A stretch of 39,376 bases of DNA from Treponema sp. (lineage in GTDB: Bacteria; Spirochaetota; Spirochaetia; Treponematales; Breznakiellaceae). Positions 22,000 to 28,864 of this stretch are shown piece after piece (position 1 is the first letter of the stretch; every line of letters begins with the position of its first letter). The translations under genes and the position numbers were made by a program. The stretch lies in NCBI GenBank assembly GCA_031267675.1, contig JAIRYT010000073.1, positions 1-39,376 on the forward strand, written 5' to 3'. The notes below the pieces were generated by a model. It worked only from the letters and a program-made list of their open reading frames with translations. It did not search any database and had not been told where the DNA came from.

Positions 22000-22503
22000 A
22001 TGAAAGATCAAGCGGTAAAAAAGAACCCATACGAAGTAAAAACCTACTACGAAGCGCCTGCCATGGACGGCAGGCAACAGGTCTGTTTATACTTCGCCGC
22101 CAGTCGGTGGCCCGCGTCGTGTTACACCAGCCGGTATGCCGCATTCACCGATTCGCTCACTTGTGCGGACGCGCCGTGTAGCTCCCGACCGTTCGCGGCT
22201 ATGCGCGGCATAGTCGTAGATTGGGTTTTAACCCAATCTAACCTGTTCCTGCGGGCCTTTGCCGGAAACACTTCCCGCGCGGCCCTTGCCAAAAACAACG
22301 CCGTCATGGTAGATTACAACCATCCGGGAAGGCGGATTTCGACGAAGTCAAGGGATGTGGGAAAAAAGACCTGGCGCTGTATACTTGGGCCTGATGAAGA
22401 GCCCGATTATGTTCCAATTTTAATTGCTGTTGCGGCTGTTGCGGCTGTTGTTATTGCTGCAATTCTTACTGATGGTGCTGTACTTGTACCACTTATACCA
22501 TAG
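22000..22503 (+). CDS. Hypothetical ORF spanning a palindrome-rich repeat
   Basis: A 167-codon ORF. The N-terminal 25 residues (KDQAVKKNPYEVKTYYEAPA) and the C-terminal 60 (ALAKNNAVMVDYNHPGRRIS, then a hydrophobic segment PILIAVAAVAAVVIAAIL) look protein-like. The middle (about 22055-22300) is GC-rich and made of consecutive palindromes, and its translation looks like read-through of a repeat. It may be a real gene carrying an in-frame insertion or a chimeric remnant. The stop TAG overlaps the GGGAGG that precedes the next gene. No family is recognised; treat the product as doubtful. Confidence 0.35.
   Translation: MKDQAVKKNPYEVKTYYEAPAMDGRQQVCLYFAASRWPASCYTSRYAAFTDSLTCADAPCSSRPFAAMRGIVVDWVLTQSNLFLRAFAGNTSRAALAKNNAVMVDYNHPGRRISTKSRDVGKKTWRCILGPDEEPDYVPILIAVAAVAAVVIAAILTDGAVLVPLIP
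22056..22239. repeat. Cluster of perfect palindromes
   Basis: GCCTGCC-ATGGAC-GGCAGGC (22056-22075), CTATGC-GCG-GCATAG (22199-22213, also near 21318) and 10-bp arms AGATTGGGTT and AACCCAATCT with a TT loop (22218-22239). All lie within one ORF and can form strong cruciforms or RNA hairpins. Confidence 0.7.
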
Positions 22504-22522
22504 GGAGGTCAATTATGGATCA

Positions 22523-22741
22523 ATGGAAACGGAAGTCTTTATGGAAATAAAAAAAGATTTTGCTATATATTATAAGCATTGGATGAGTCAGCCGCAGATA
22601 ATACCCACTAATATCACAATGGAAGAAGAAAGAAGGGAAATGTTGAAATTACCATTTAAAAGTAATTATTTGTCGTTGGAAAAGTATAAAGAAAGAATAA
22701 ATCCATATAAAAATATGAATTTAAAAAAAGTGGATGAATAA
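22523..22741 (+). CDS. Small hypothetical protein with ambiguous start
   Basis: A 72-residue charged, helical protein (METEVFMEIKKDFAIYYKHW to NMNLKKVDE) with no membrane segment. The best Shine-Dalgarno sequence (GGGAGG, 22503-22508) is ideally placed for the ATG at 22515, but that frame stops after 11 codons; the coding frame begins at the ATG at 22523 or 22541. Either translation starts 14 nt after the Shine-Dalgarno sequence or a frameshift separates the original start from the body. It lies between the palindrome ORF and the 22788 gene, all on the plus strand. Confidence 0.45.
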   Translation: METEVFMEIKKDFAIYYKHWMSQPQIIPTNITMEEERREMLKLPFKSNYLSLEKYKERINPYKNMNLKKVDE

Positions 22742-22787
22742 CGACGCAGTCAAAGTCGTAGTTGTAAGAACAGCTTAGGAGGAAACT

Positions 22788-23234
22788 ATGGGAAGCAGCC
22801 CTTATTGGTATTATGTAGCATATGAGGATGATAAAAATAATGCTTTAAACAAATTGCGCCAAAGGGAATTTGAGGCCGGTAGATACAATCCGGTAATCGC
22901 TTTTCCGGAGTTTCCTGTTACAGATAAAACGGAATCTCCCGGTAAAGGGCATAAAACAATAGCAGATGCTCTTGAAGAAGCTGAAACAGATGGTACAAGA
23001 TCGATACTTGACTTGGAGCAAGTTTCTGATGAAGATGATTTATGTATTGCCAGAATATTAAATAAAGATGAATTAATGGAATATTTTAAAACAGAACGAC
23101 CAACAAAAGAAATTATCGAAAAAAATCGGGACAATTTTCTGTTTGATATTGATAGGGGGAAGGGTTTTTGTATAACGGTTTATGCAAATGAAATTCCAGC
23201 GGAATTATTTTTTATTGGATATTCATTTGACTAA
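22788..23234 (+). CDS. Small conserved hypothetical protein (MGSSPYWYYVAYE family)
   Basis: A 148-residue cytoplasmic protein with an excellent AGGAGG site 5 nt before the ATG. It starts GSSPYWYYVAYEDDKNNALN and continues with LRQREFEAGRYNPV, DGTRSILDLEQVSDE and a C-terminal GKGFCITVYANEIPAELFF. I recall a family with this start and the GTRSILD motif as widespread small hypothetical proteins, with no known activity. Its presence in an array of toxin-associated genes fits an immunity role, but that is inference. A dispersed repeat copy begins 11 nt after the stop. Confidence 0.65.
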   Translation: MGSSPYWYYVAYEDDKNNALNKLRQREFEAGRYNPVIAFPEFPVTDKTESPGKGHKTIADALEEAETDGTRSILDLEQVSDEDDLCIARILNKDELMEYFKTERPTKEIIEKNRDNFLFDIDRGKGFCITVYANEIPAELFFIGYSFD

Positions 23235-23245
23235 TGAGCGTGGGC

Positions 23246-23300
23246 CGTAGTGTCAACTTATTCGCAAGAAGGCGGAAAAACCGATGGAGAAGGAAATTTT
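23246..23300 (+). repeat. 3'-associated dispersed repeat, copy D
   Basis: CGTAGTGTCAACTTATTCGC, then CGG-AAAAA-CCG and GATGGAGAAGGAAATTTTT. It directly follows the 22788 gene. Confidence 0.7.
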
Positions 23301-23347
23301 TAGCAACGACCATTAATTATGATAAAAAAAACTGCCTACAGAACATG

Positions 23348-23415
23348 GGTCCGCGAATTACGCTAATTAACGCGAATGAATGAAGAAAGAATTATTCGCG
23401 GACATTCGCCGCCAC
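23348..23415. repeat. GTCCGCGAATTACG-type palindromic repeat, copy 1
   Basis: GTCCGCGAATTACGCTAATT, then AACGCGAATGAATG, a spacer and ATTCGCGGACATTCG. It is nearly the same as the copy at 25631-25704. The inner CGCGAAT and ATTCGCG can pair, giving a long imperfect hairpin. No gene is supported in 23301-23487. Confidence 0.7.
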
Positions 23416-23487
23416 GGCTTCTTTGGTAAAACAAAAAATATATGCTAAAACCGTATTTTAAATGTGTATATTAACAAACACGCGGTT

Positions 23488-23730
23488 TCAATAAAAGAAC
23501 CAAAAATGAAAAAAAATGAAAATTATGGCGTATATGGCATAGGAAAGATTAAAATAGTTTTCCCCTTTGAATCGTTCTATGTCTACTTCTATTTCCTTGA
23601 AAGAACCAAATATCTTTTCCATATCATCTTGAAGCCAAACGGATAATAAAACTTTGTCAAACTTTTCATTGCAGTCTATTTCCCCCTTGTTCCTAATCCG
23701 ACATCTATGGCGCCAAAACTTCGTCCTGAA
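23488..23730 (-). pseudogene. Gene remnant of the minus-strand array, start lost
   Basis: The minus-strand frame is open from a stop near 23735 to TGA at 23488-23490 and reads like protein: EIDCNEKFDKVLLSVWLQDD, then EKIFGSFKEIEVDIERFKG and a C-terminal hydrophobic tail YAIYAIIFIFFHFWFF. The only internal ATG would leave 45 residues and there is no Shine-Dalgarno sequence, so the 5' part seems lost, just downstream of repeat copy E. The family is not recognised. The regular acidic and hydrophobic pattern resembles small immunity proteins, but that is weak evidence. Confidence 0.35.
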
Positions 23731-23770
23731 TGGACGCTATTTGGTGTTTCCTGCGGTCTCTGTTAAAATT

Positions 23771-23819
23771 TTCTCCTCTTCGGTTTTTTCCGCCGGTTTT
23801 TGAATAAGTTGGCACTACG
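23771..23819 (-). repeat. 3'-associated dispersed repeat, copy E (inverted)
   Basis: On the minus strand: CGTAGTGCCAACTTATTCAA, then CGG-AAAAAA-CCG and AAGAGGAGAAAA. It begins 2 nt after the stop of the minus-strand gene 23822-24511. Confidence 0.7.
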
Positions 23820-23821
23820 GG

Positions 23822-24511
23822 CTACAGGTACCAACTTTTATATTTTCCAAATGTATTCGCAAGGATTTCATCGTCACAAATTGAACCGTTCTCGCTTAAA
23901 TTCAAAATGTTTTCACTCAACACTTTTATACATTCAATCCCGATGCAATCCGCATTCTCTTTTTTTACCAAGCGTCCAGTCAGCAAATTTATTTCTGATA
24001 GAGAAAATATCACGATTGTTTTATTAACATGGATAGCAGAGACGTTTTCATTCGTTAAAAAACCTGCTAAAGAAGGGTCCATTAACAGCATCTTGTCTAC
24101 ATTTTGAAAAACCGTAATCTCATAAAGAAAATCAGTAATATTTTTCAGACTGCTGCCTGATACCTGTTTTTCCCACAGGTACTTCGCATTTTCTCCAATA
24201 ATGCTTATAAGGTTTTTAACATTGATTAAGACCTCGAGCTTTGTTCTTACTGGTTTTTTCGACCGTTTTAAAGCACTCCTTAGTTTTATTTCTAAACTAT
24301 TCTTCGTCCTTTTACTTATCGAAGCTGCCGCGAAGCCTATCATAAATAATAAAAAATAACCAGAATATTTACGATCGCCGGAAAAGTATAAAAGGGATAA
24401 AATAAGATAAAAAACAACGAATAGCCTATTTGATTTATGCACGCCGGATTTATATTTAACTATAAATCCGGCTGTTAAACCAATAAACAGAAATAATGGA
24501 ACCAGAATCAA
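23822..24511 (-). CDS. Membrane protein with cytoplasmic domain, hypothetical
   Basis: A 229-residue protein. Up to three N-terminal hydrophobic segments (ILVPLFLFIGLTAGFIV, LFVVFYLILSLLYFSG and SGYFLLFMIGFAAASI) are followed by a basic stretch KLRSALKRSKKPVRTKLE and a soluble domain of about 130 residues (NVDKMLLMDPSLAGFLTNEN, then NLLTGRLVKKENADCIGIEC). The family is not recognised. It is AT-rich, with a repeat copy immediately after its stop and another about 40 nt upstream of its start, so it forms one clean gene-plus-repeat module. An orphan immunity role is possible given the Rhs tip upstream on the same strand. Confidence 0.6.
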   Translation of the reverse strand: MILVPLFLFIGLTAGFIVKYKSGVHKSNRLFVVFYLILSLLYFSGDRKYSGYFLLFMIGFAAASISKRTKNSLEIKLRSALKRSKKPVRTKLEVLINVKNLISIIGENAKYLWEKQVSGSSLKNITDFLYEITVFQNVDKMLLMDPSLAGFLTNENVSAIHVNKTIVIFSLSEINLLTGRLVKKENADCIGIECIKVLSENILNLSENGSICDDEILANTFGKYKSWYL

Positions 24512-24552
24512 AATTTGCCCCTCATTGTATGTTCTATTGGCGTTCCTTTCGG

Positions 24553-24597
24553 TTCTCCATCGGTCTTTTACCGTCTTTTGAATAAGTTGACACTACG
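24553..24597 (-). repeat. 3'-associated dispersed repeat, copy F (inverted)
   Basis: On the minus strand: CGTAGTGTCAACTTATTCAA, then CGGT-AAAAG-ACCG and GATGGAGAACC. It lies about 12 nt after the stop of the 24610-24891 gene. This is the best-preserved copy. Confidence 0.75.
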
Positions 24598-24609
24598 CTG
24601 CGTTTTATT

Positions 24610-24891
24610 CTATTTTACAATAAATGTTATTCCTATAAGAAATAGTCCTGCAAAAAGCGAAAAAACCCAATATGACAGCCTGCGTGCATCGCCTTGTCCT
24701 TTGGATGAATAATAATATTCTGGTACCAACAAAATGAACCCCACCCCTAATAAAATTGAGGCGCATTGAGTACTTACCGGATCACGCCTAAAGAAAATGC
24801 GAAAAATACCAAGAATAATAGATCCAAAAACTAAAATCAAAAACAAACCTATTTTGAAAAGAAAACCTTTTCTATCCCGCAGAAATTTCAT
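24610..24891 (-). CDS. Small polytopic membrane protein, candidate Rhs immunity protein
   Basis: A 93-residue protein with three hydrophobic segments: IGLFLILVFGSIILGIF, ASILLGVGFILLVPEYY and YWVFSLFAGLFLIGITFIV. Its ATG overlaps the stop of the upstream Rhs-tip reading frame (ATGA at 24891-24888), the tight coupling expected of an immunity gene following its toxin. Membrane-located immunity proteins usually counter toxins that act on the membrane or in the periplasm. No family is recognised. A well-preserved repeat copy follows it. Confidence 0.55.
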   Translation of the reverse strand: MKFLRDRKGFLFKIGLFLILVFGSIILGIFRIFFRRDPVSTQCASILLGVGFILLVPEYYYSSKGQGDARRLSYWVFSLFAGLFLIGITFIVK

Positions 24892-25465
24892 TTATCATTT
24901 GCCTTAAAATAGTTCTGCATCTCGCTTATTGTCAACCCTTCTGGTGCTGTAACGAAAGGTATAACTTTTTGCATAAATTCTCTTTCTGCAAGTCCGACCT
25001 CGTTGCCTAATATATGTTCTGAAAGTTCGGTTGTTGCTGTAGTAATTCCAGTAACTGCATATCCGAATAGAATTTTTTGACACCTCCAGTCCACGGATCA
25101 CCATTTATTTCATCTTCAATCATTTGTGTCCACCAATCACCTCGTCCATCAGGGTCGGTATACTTAACCGGGTTATTCCCCGCGTGGTAGGTGTGCAGGT
25201 TGACCGTGTTAAACACGCCGCCCATGCCCGGCAGGTTTTCGTTCTGCTCGCGTACCTCGTCGTTAACCGGCGCGCCGGGTATGCACTCCCCCATCGCCGG
25301 GTCGGTACTCAGCCGGCGGCTCGTCTTCGGGTCCGGATAGCGCGCCCTTTCGCGGGCAAAAAACACCTCCGCCGGCCCGGAATTCGCGGTCCGGGTGACG
25401 GGGAAACGCTCTTTGAGGGAACGGTTTAAGGCCGGTTTCGCGCAAACCATGCCGTAGTGTAACAC
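24888..25465 (-). pseudogene. Rhs-type C-terminal fragment with toxin tip, frameshifted
   Basis: The 25465-25007 frame holds the end of an Rhs core: YPDPKTSRRLSTDPAMGE, GMGGVFNTVNLHTYHAGNNP and VKYTDPDGRGDWW, the DPDGR-type boundary where the variable toxin tip begins. After GGVKK the frame runs into unrelated sequence, but the -1-shifted frame continues sensibly (ILFGYAVTGITTATTELSEH, then GLAEREFMQKVIPFVTAPEG) to a stop at 24888. One extra A in the six-base A run (25073-25078 as T on the plus strand) would join them. The N-terminal Rhs body is missing. The core part is GC-rich and the tip AT-rich, the usual sign of tip exchange. Confidence 0.75.
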
Positions 25466-25630
25466 AGAATTGGCGCCATCAACAAGTTTCGCGGCCCACC
25501 CGCGGGAACACCACTATCTTAAACGCATAGACGAGGATTACCGAAGACGGCTGGATTTTTTACTCACCGGGGTAAAGAAACAAACGCCAGATTATTCGCG
25601 GGCATTCGTAATTCGCGGAAAAGAAGAGGG
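25466..25630. other. Intergenic remnant region upstream of Rhs fragment
   Basis: A plus-strand ORF of 64 codons at 25470-25664 reads LKRIDEDYRRRLDFLLTG before running into the palindromic repeat. The first part may be a fragment of a lost gene, but it has no Shine-Dalgarno sequence and no recognisable family. CCGTAGTGTAACAC at about 25451 resembles the start of the 3' repeat family. At 25589-25619 there is a half copy of the CGCGGGCATTCGTAATTCGC repeat. Confidence 0.3.
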
Positions 25631-25704
25631 TCCGCGAATTACGCTAATTAACGCGAATGAATGACGAAAGACAGAACTATTCGCGGGCATTCGTAATTCG
25701 CGGA
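25631..25704. repeat. GTCCGCGAATTACG-type palindromic repeat, copy 2
   Basis: Outer arms TCCGCGAATTACG (25631-25643) and CGTAATTCGCGGA (25692-25704) are perfectly complementary over 13 bp, with inner CGCGAAT and ATTCGCG also able to pair. This is a 74-nt hairpin-forming repeat, repeated at 23348 and partly at 25589. Confidence 0.8.
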
Positions 25705-25729
25705 AAAAAATCAGCCTTTCCGGTTTTGC

Positions 25730-26692
25730 CTATCTCCCTCCCGCGAACAGTAACTTGTCCGGATCAAGGGCCGTTCCGTTTTTACGGATTTCAAAGTGCA
25801 GATGGGGTCCGGTGGATTGTCCTGTTGATCCGACAAGACCTATCACCGTGTTTCGGCCGACCCGGTCGCCTTTGGCGGCGGAAATTGACGACAGGTGGCC
25901 ATACAGGCTTGCCCAGGAATCCCCGTGATTGACAATCACATAGTTCCCGTAGACGGCGTCGCTTCCCCGTTCGGAAACAGTGCCGTCGCGGGCTGCGTAT
26001 ACGGGAGTTCCGGCGGGCGCCGCCAGGTCAAGGCCCCGGTGATTCTGGAGCCGCCCGGTAAAGGGGCTGCTGCGCAGGCCAAAGGAGCTGGTAACGCGGT
26101 AACTGCGCAGGGGAAAATGAAACCCCTCGTTAAGAAAATAGATCCGTTCGGTAGGCGTAAAATCCGCCCCCGGGAAAAAAAGCCATTTTTGCCCGGAAAT
26201 AACAATCGCGGTCCCGTCTGATTCGCTTCGGCTCAGGGCAATGAGCCGTTCCAAATCACTTTCCGCTTCTTCGGGCACAAAAATTCCGGGAACAGAGGGA
26301 AGCAGCACGCCCGCTCCCAGGCCTTCGGGATGGCGCAGACGGTTAAGGGTTGCCAGCGAAGCGTAGGGGACATTGCAGCGCGCCGAAAGCTGGTAGAGGT
26401 TTTCGCCGGCGGGGGCGTACCGGTAAAGGCGGAGCTGCCCGGCAGCCGCCGCGCCGGCGGCGCCGAAAACACGCCGCCGCGAAAGGGCGACATCGTCCTG
26501 GTATTGCTTAAAAACCGGATCGCGGTTATCAAGGCGCTCGATACGGGGAAAGGACGAGGTATCCTGGGCCGCCGCCGGCAGTGCCGGAAGGAGAAGAAAA
26601 ACCAGCGTCAGAAACGCCGGAACTTTCCTAAACCCCCTGGGAGGGGTTCTCCTTCGGACACCGCTTTTTTTTGTAATGTCAGCCGGCGGCAA
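25730..26692 (-). CDS. LysM and M23-family peptidase (LytM/NlpD-like)
   Basis: An exported protein of about 320 residues. It has a basic n-region and signal sequence (PAFLTLVFLLLPALPAAAQ), a LysM-like module (YAPAGENLYQLSARCNVPY, then LATLNRLRHPEGLGAG), and a C-terminal M23 domain with NHRGLDLAAPAGTPVYAARD (zinc His and Asp) and GPHLHFEIRKNG. It probably cleaves peptidoglycan cross-bridges or activates amidases in the periplasm. The start is uncertain: between the ferredoxin stop and the signal peptide there is no ATG, GTG or TTG in frame. The TTG at 26692 overlaps the ferredoxin gene by 14 nt and is my choice; the frame is open back to 26779. Confidence 0.85.
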   Translation of the reverse strand: MPPADITKKSGVRRRTPPRGFRKVPAFLTLVFLLLPALPAAAQDTSSFPRIERLDNRDPVFKQYQDDVALSRRRVFGAAGAAAAGQLRLYRYAPAGENLYQLSARCNVPYASLATLNRLRHPEGLGAGVLLPSVPGIFVPEEAESDLERLIALSRSESDGTAIVISGQKWLFFPGADFTPTERIYFLNEGFHFPLRSYRVTSSFGLRSSPFTGRLQNHRGLDLAAPAGTPVYAARDGTVSERGSDAVYGNYVIVNHGDSWASLYGHLSSISAAKGDRVGRNTVIGLVGSTGQSTGPHLHFEIRKNGTALDPDKLLFAGGR

Positions 26693-26849
26693 TTGCTTCC
26701 GCGGGACAGACGGCGGCACAGGCTCCGCAATCCTGACACTTGGCAGGATCAATCCAGCGGGCGTTGTCTTTTTCGGCAATTGCTTCTACCGGACACTCGC
26801 TGTCACAGGAACCGCAATTGACACACGCATCACTAATTTTGTAAGCCAT
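26679..26849 (-). CDS. 2[4Fe-4S] ferredoxin
   Basis: A 56-residue protein on the minus strand from the ATG at 26849 with AAGGGG 6 nt upstream. It carries two cysteine sets, CVNCGSCDSECPVEAI and CQDCGACAAVCPAEAI, each CxxCxxCxxxCP, which bind two [4Fe-4S] clusters. Length and layout are those of clostridial-type ferredoxins, low-potential electron carriers for enzymes such as pyruvate:ferredoxin oxidoreductase or hydrogenases in anaerobes. Its stop lies just inside the reading frame of the M23 peptidase gene. The promoter TTGAAA-N17-TATATT lies upstream. It supports an anaerobic lifestyle. Confidence 0.95.
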   Translation of the reverse strand: MAYKISDACVNCGSCDSECPVEAIAEKDNARWIDPAKCQDCGACAAVCPAEAIAAG

Positions 26850-26877
26850 GGTTTACCCCTTCACTTAAGCTGGATCA

Positions 26878-26906
26878 AATATATCACAAAACAACGGTAT
26901 TTTCAA
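26878..26906 (-). promoter_or_regulatory. Promoter of ferredoxin gene, TTGAAA-N17-TATATT
   Basis: On the minus strand, -35 TTGAAA (26906-26901) and -10 TATATT (26883-26878) are separated by 17 nt, giving a start near 26871 and a leader of about 22 nt with a Shine-Dalgarno sequence. Confidence 0.65.
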
Positions 26907-26936
26907 CCGGTTTTTCGGGTATAACCTGTCAGCCGG

Positions 26937-26965
26937 TTGCATGTTTTTTTTTAAGGCCGTATAAT
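26937..26965 (+). promoter_or_regulatory. Possible promoter of adenylate cyclase operon
   Basis: A perfect -10 TATAAT at 26960-26965 with a weak -35 TTGCAT at 26937-26942 (17-nt spacer). The leader would be about 12 nt including GGAGGG before the GTG start. Confidence 0.45.
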
Positions 26966-26983
26966 TCCGGCGGAGGGTTAACC

Positions 26984-28864
26984 GTGGAAAAAAAGAAGTT
27001 GCACAAAACCCGGGTCCTTTTTCCCATAGGCGCAAAACTGGTTATTATTATCTCCATTTTGCTGCTGGTATCGCTGGGAGCGGTTACCCTGCTTGTTTCG
27101 GCAATCAGCACCCAGGATGTCCGGCGTACCGCGGAGGACAACAACTTTACCGTAAACCGCCGGGCCGGCTCGCAGGCGGAAGGCTCGTTTAAATCGGTTC
27201 AAATGGCGGTGCTTTTGTACCTGGAAATGCTTGACCGCGACAGGCTGGCCTATGACAAATTTATCCAGAGGGACCGCGATCCCGAACTGGACAGCTATTT
27301 TTTTGACCGCAACCGGAATATCGCCGCCATAATGACGGAGCGGGATTTTATTCCCAACACACAATTCTTTCTTGACAACGGCATAGACCAGTCGTCCGCG
27401 GAAGCTTTTTTTCGTTCGGCGGATTCGCCGTCCTCAAAACAGGGTTCCGGCATTAGTCTGCGCAACGCGTCGGTCGAATTTCAATTTCCCGTTACCGCGA
27501 TGTATTTTAGCCGCCAGGGTTCCGCGTCCGCGGCGGAAACGGTAGGGGTTCTTTTTACCGCCGACGAGCTTTCCGAAACCTTCGGCACCGGCGCCAATTC
27601 CAGCTTTTTGATCGACGACGACGGCTTTGTGCTGTTTCATCCCGACAACGATCTGGTTCTGGGCGCCGCCAATTTTTCGCGTCTGCCCATTGTGGAGACC
27701 ATGCGGAAAGAAGGTGATAACTACCGCCAGATTTACTACACCGACGCCGACGGCCTTGAATATTTCGGCGCCTACTATCGTTTAAACCAAATGAACGCGG
27801 CGGTAATAACGACGATACCCTACGATGTCGTGTTCGAAGCGGTTCAAAGTATTACCAGGCAGAATATATTCCTTACCGCAGTGGTGTTGTTTTTCGCCGT
27901 ACTTTTTATCTGGTTCTTTTCCAAAACAATCAGCAACCCGGTACAGACCCTGGTTAACGCCGCGTTACAGATTGAACAGGGCGAATTCGAGGTTGAACTT
28001 ACGCCAAAGACCCATGACGAACTGGGGCTCTTAACGGAAAGTTTTGGCAAGATGAGCAGCGCGCTGGGAATTTTTGGCCGCTTTACCAACCGCGAAATCG
28101 CAATCAGGGCCATGCGGGGCGACATCAAACCCGGCGGCCTTCCCAAGCACGCGACGATTTTCTTTTCCGATATACGCGGCTTTACCGAAAAATCAGAAAA
28201 CTTTACCAGGACCTTTGGAGAGGACGCGTCAAACCGCATTGTTCACTGGCTTAACGGCTATTTTACCCGCATGGTGGAATGCGTGGAAAAAACCGGCGGG
28301 GTGGTGGACAAATTTATCGGAGACGCCGTTATGGCCCACTGGGGCACGGCCTATACCGCCGGCAGTCCCGAAGCCGACGCCCTTGCGGGGGTAACCGCCG
28401 CGCTGGGTATGCGCCAGGCGCTGCTGGAAATTAACGCCAAAAGAAAAAAGGACGATCCCGGCGATCCGCCCATCCGTATCGGATGCGGCATCAATACCGG
28501 CGTGGTTACCGCCGGGCAGATTGGTTCGGAACAGCGGATGGAATACACCGCCATCGGCGATCCGGTAAACCTGGCCAGCCGGACCGAAGCGCTCAACAAG
28601 CCGCTGGGAACGGATATCCTTATTACCGAAGACACCTGGGACCTTATAAAAGACAAGATCATTACCGAAGAAATGCCCCCGGTAACCGTTAAAGGAAAGG
28701 CAAAGCCGGTGCGGATGTTTGCCGTCATAAATCTTCAGGTTCCGAATCCCCGGGGGCCGAAAACACTGGACGAAGTGAGATCGCTTTTGGGCATTCCCGC
28801 TCCGGATATGAGCAAGGTGGATACAGATGCGGAAGAAAAAAAGTACAAAATTCAGGGCAGCTGA
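26984..28864 (+). CDS. Class III adenylate cyclase with extracytoplasmic sensor and HAMP
   Basis: A 626-residue membrane protein with a GTG start and GGAGGG 6 nt upstream. TM1 is about 18-40 (LVIIISILLLVSLGAVTLLV), then a Cache-like periplasmic domain (about 45-285, including SFLIDDDGFVLFHPDNDLVL), TM2 about 290-312, HAMP, and a catalytic domain from about 385. ATIFFSDIRGFTEKSE holds the first metal Asp, VDKFIGDAVMAHWG the purine-selecting Lys and second metal Asp, and YTAIGDPVNLASR the second selecting Asp plus the transition-state Asn and Arg. Lys and Asp at those places predict ATP, hence cAMP production. It overlaps the FecR gene by 38 nt. Confidence 0.93.
   Translation: MEKKKLHKTRVLFPIGAKLVIIISILLLVSLGAVTLLVSAISTQDVRRTAEDNNFTVNRRAGSQAEGSFKSVQMAVLLYLEMLDRDRLAYDKFIQRDRDPELDSYFFDRNRNIAAIMTERDFIPNTQFFLDNGIDQSSAEAFFRSADSPSSKQGSGISLRNASVEFQFPVTAMYFSRQGSASAAETVGVLFTADELSETFGTGANSSFLIDDDGFVLFHPDNDLVLGAANFSRLPIVETMRKEGDNYRQIYYTDADGLEYFGAYYRLNQMNAAVITTIPYDVVFEAVQSITRQNIFLTAVVLFFAVLFIWFFSKTISNPVQTLVNAALQIEQGEFEVELTPKTHDELGLLTESFGKMSSALGIFGRFTNREIAIRAMRGDIKPGGLPKHATIFFSDIRGFTEKSENFTRTFGEDASNRIVHWLNGYFTRMVECVEKTGGVVDKFIGDAVMAHWGTAYTAGSPEADALAGVTAALGMRQALLEINAKRKKDDPGDPPIRIGCGINTGVVTAGQIGSEQRMEYTAIGDPVNLASRTEALNKPLGTDILITEDTWDLIKDKIITEEMPPVTVKGKAKPVRMFAVINLQVPNPRGPKTLDEVRSLLGIPAPDMSKVDTDAEEKKYKIQGS

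Noticed and set aside
23464-23646. 60-codon plus-strand ORF
   Set aside because: It has no Shine-Dalgarno sequence, low complexity and lies opposite the more protein-like minus-strand frame.
19805-24600. Integron cassette array with attC sites
   Set aside because: The repeats lack the attC-type core sites and long imperfect palindrome, and no integrase is present; kept only as an analogy.
19805-25704. CRISPR array
   Set aside because: Repeats are spaced by whole genes, occur in both orientations and vary in sequence; no regular spacers and no cas genes.
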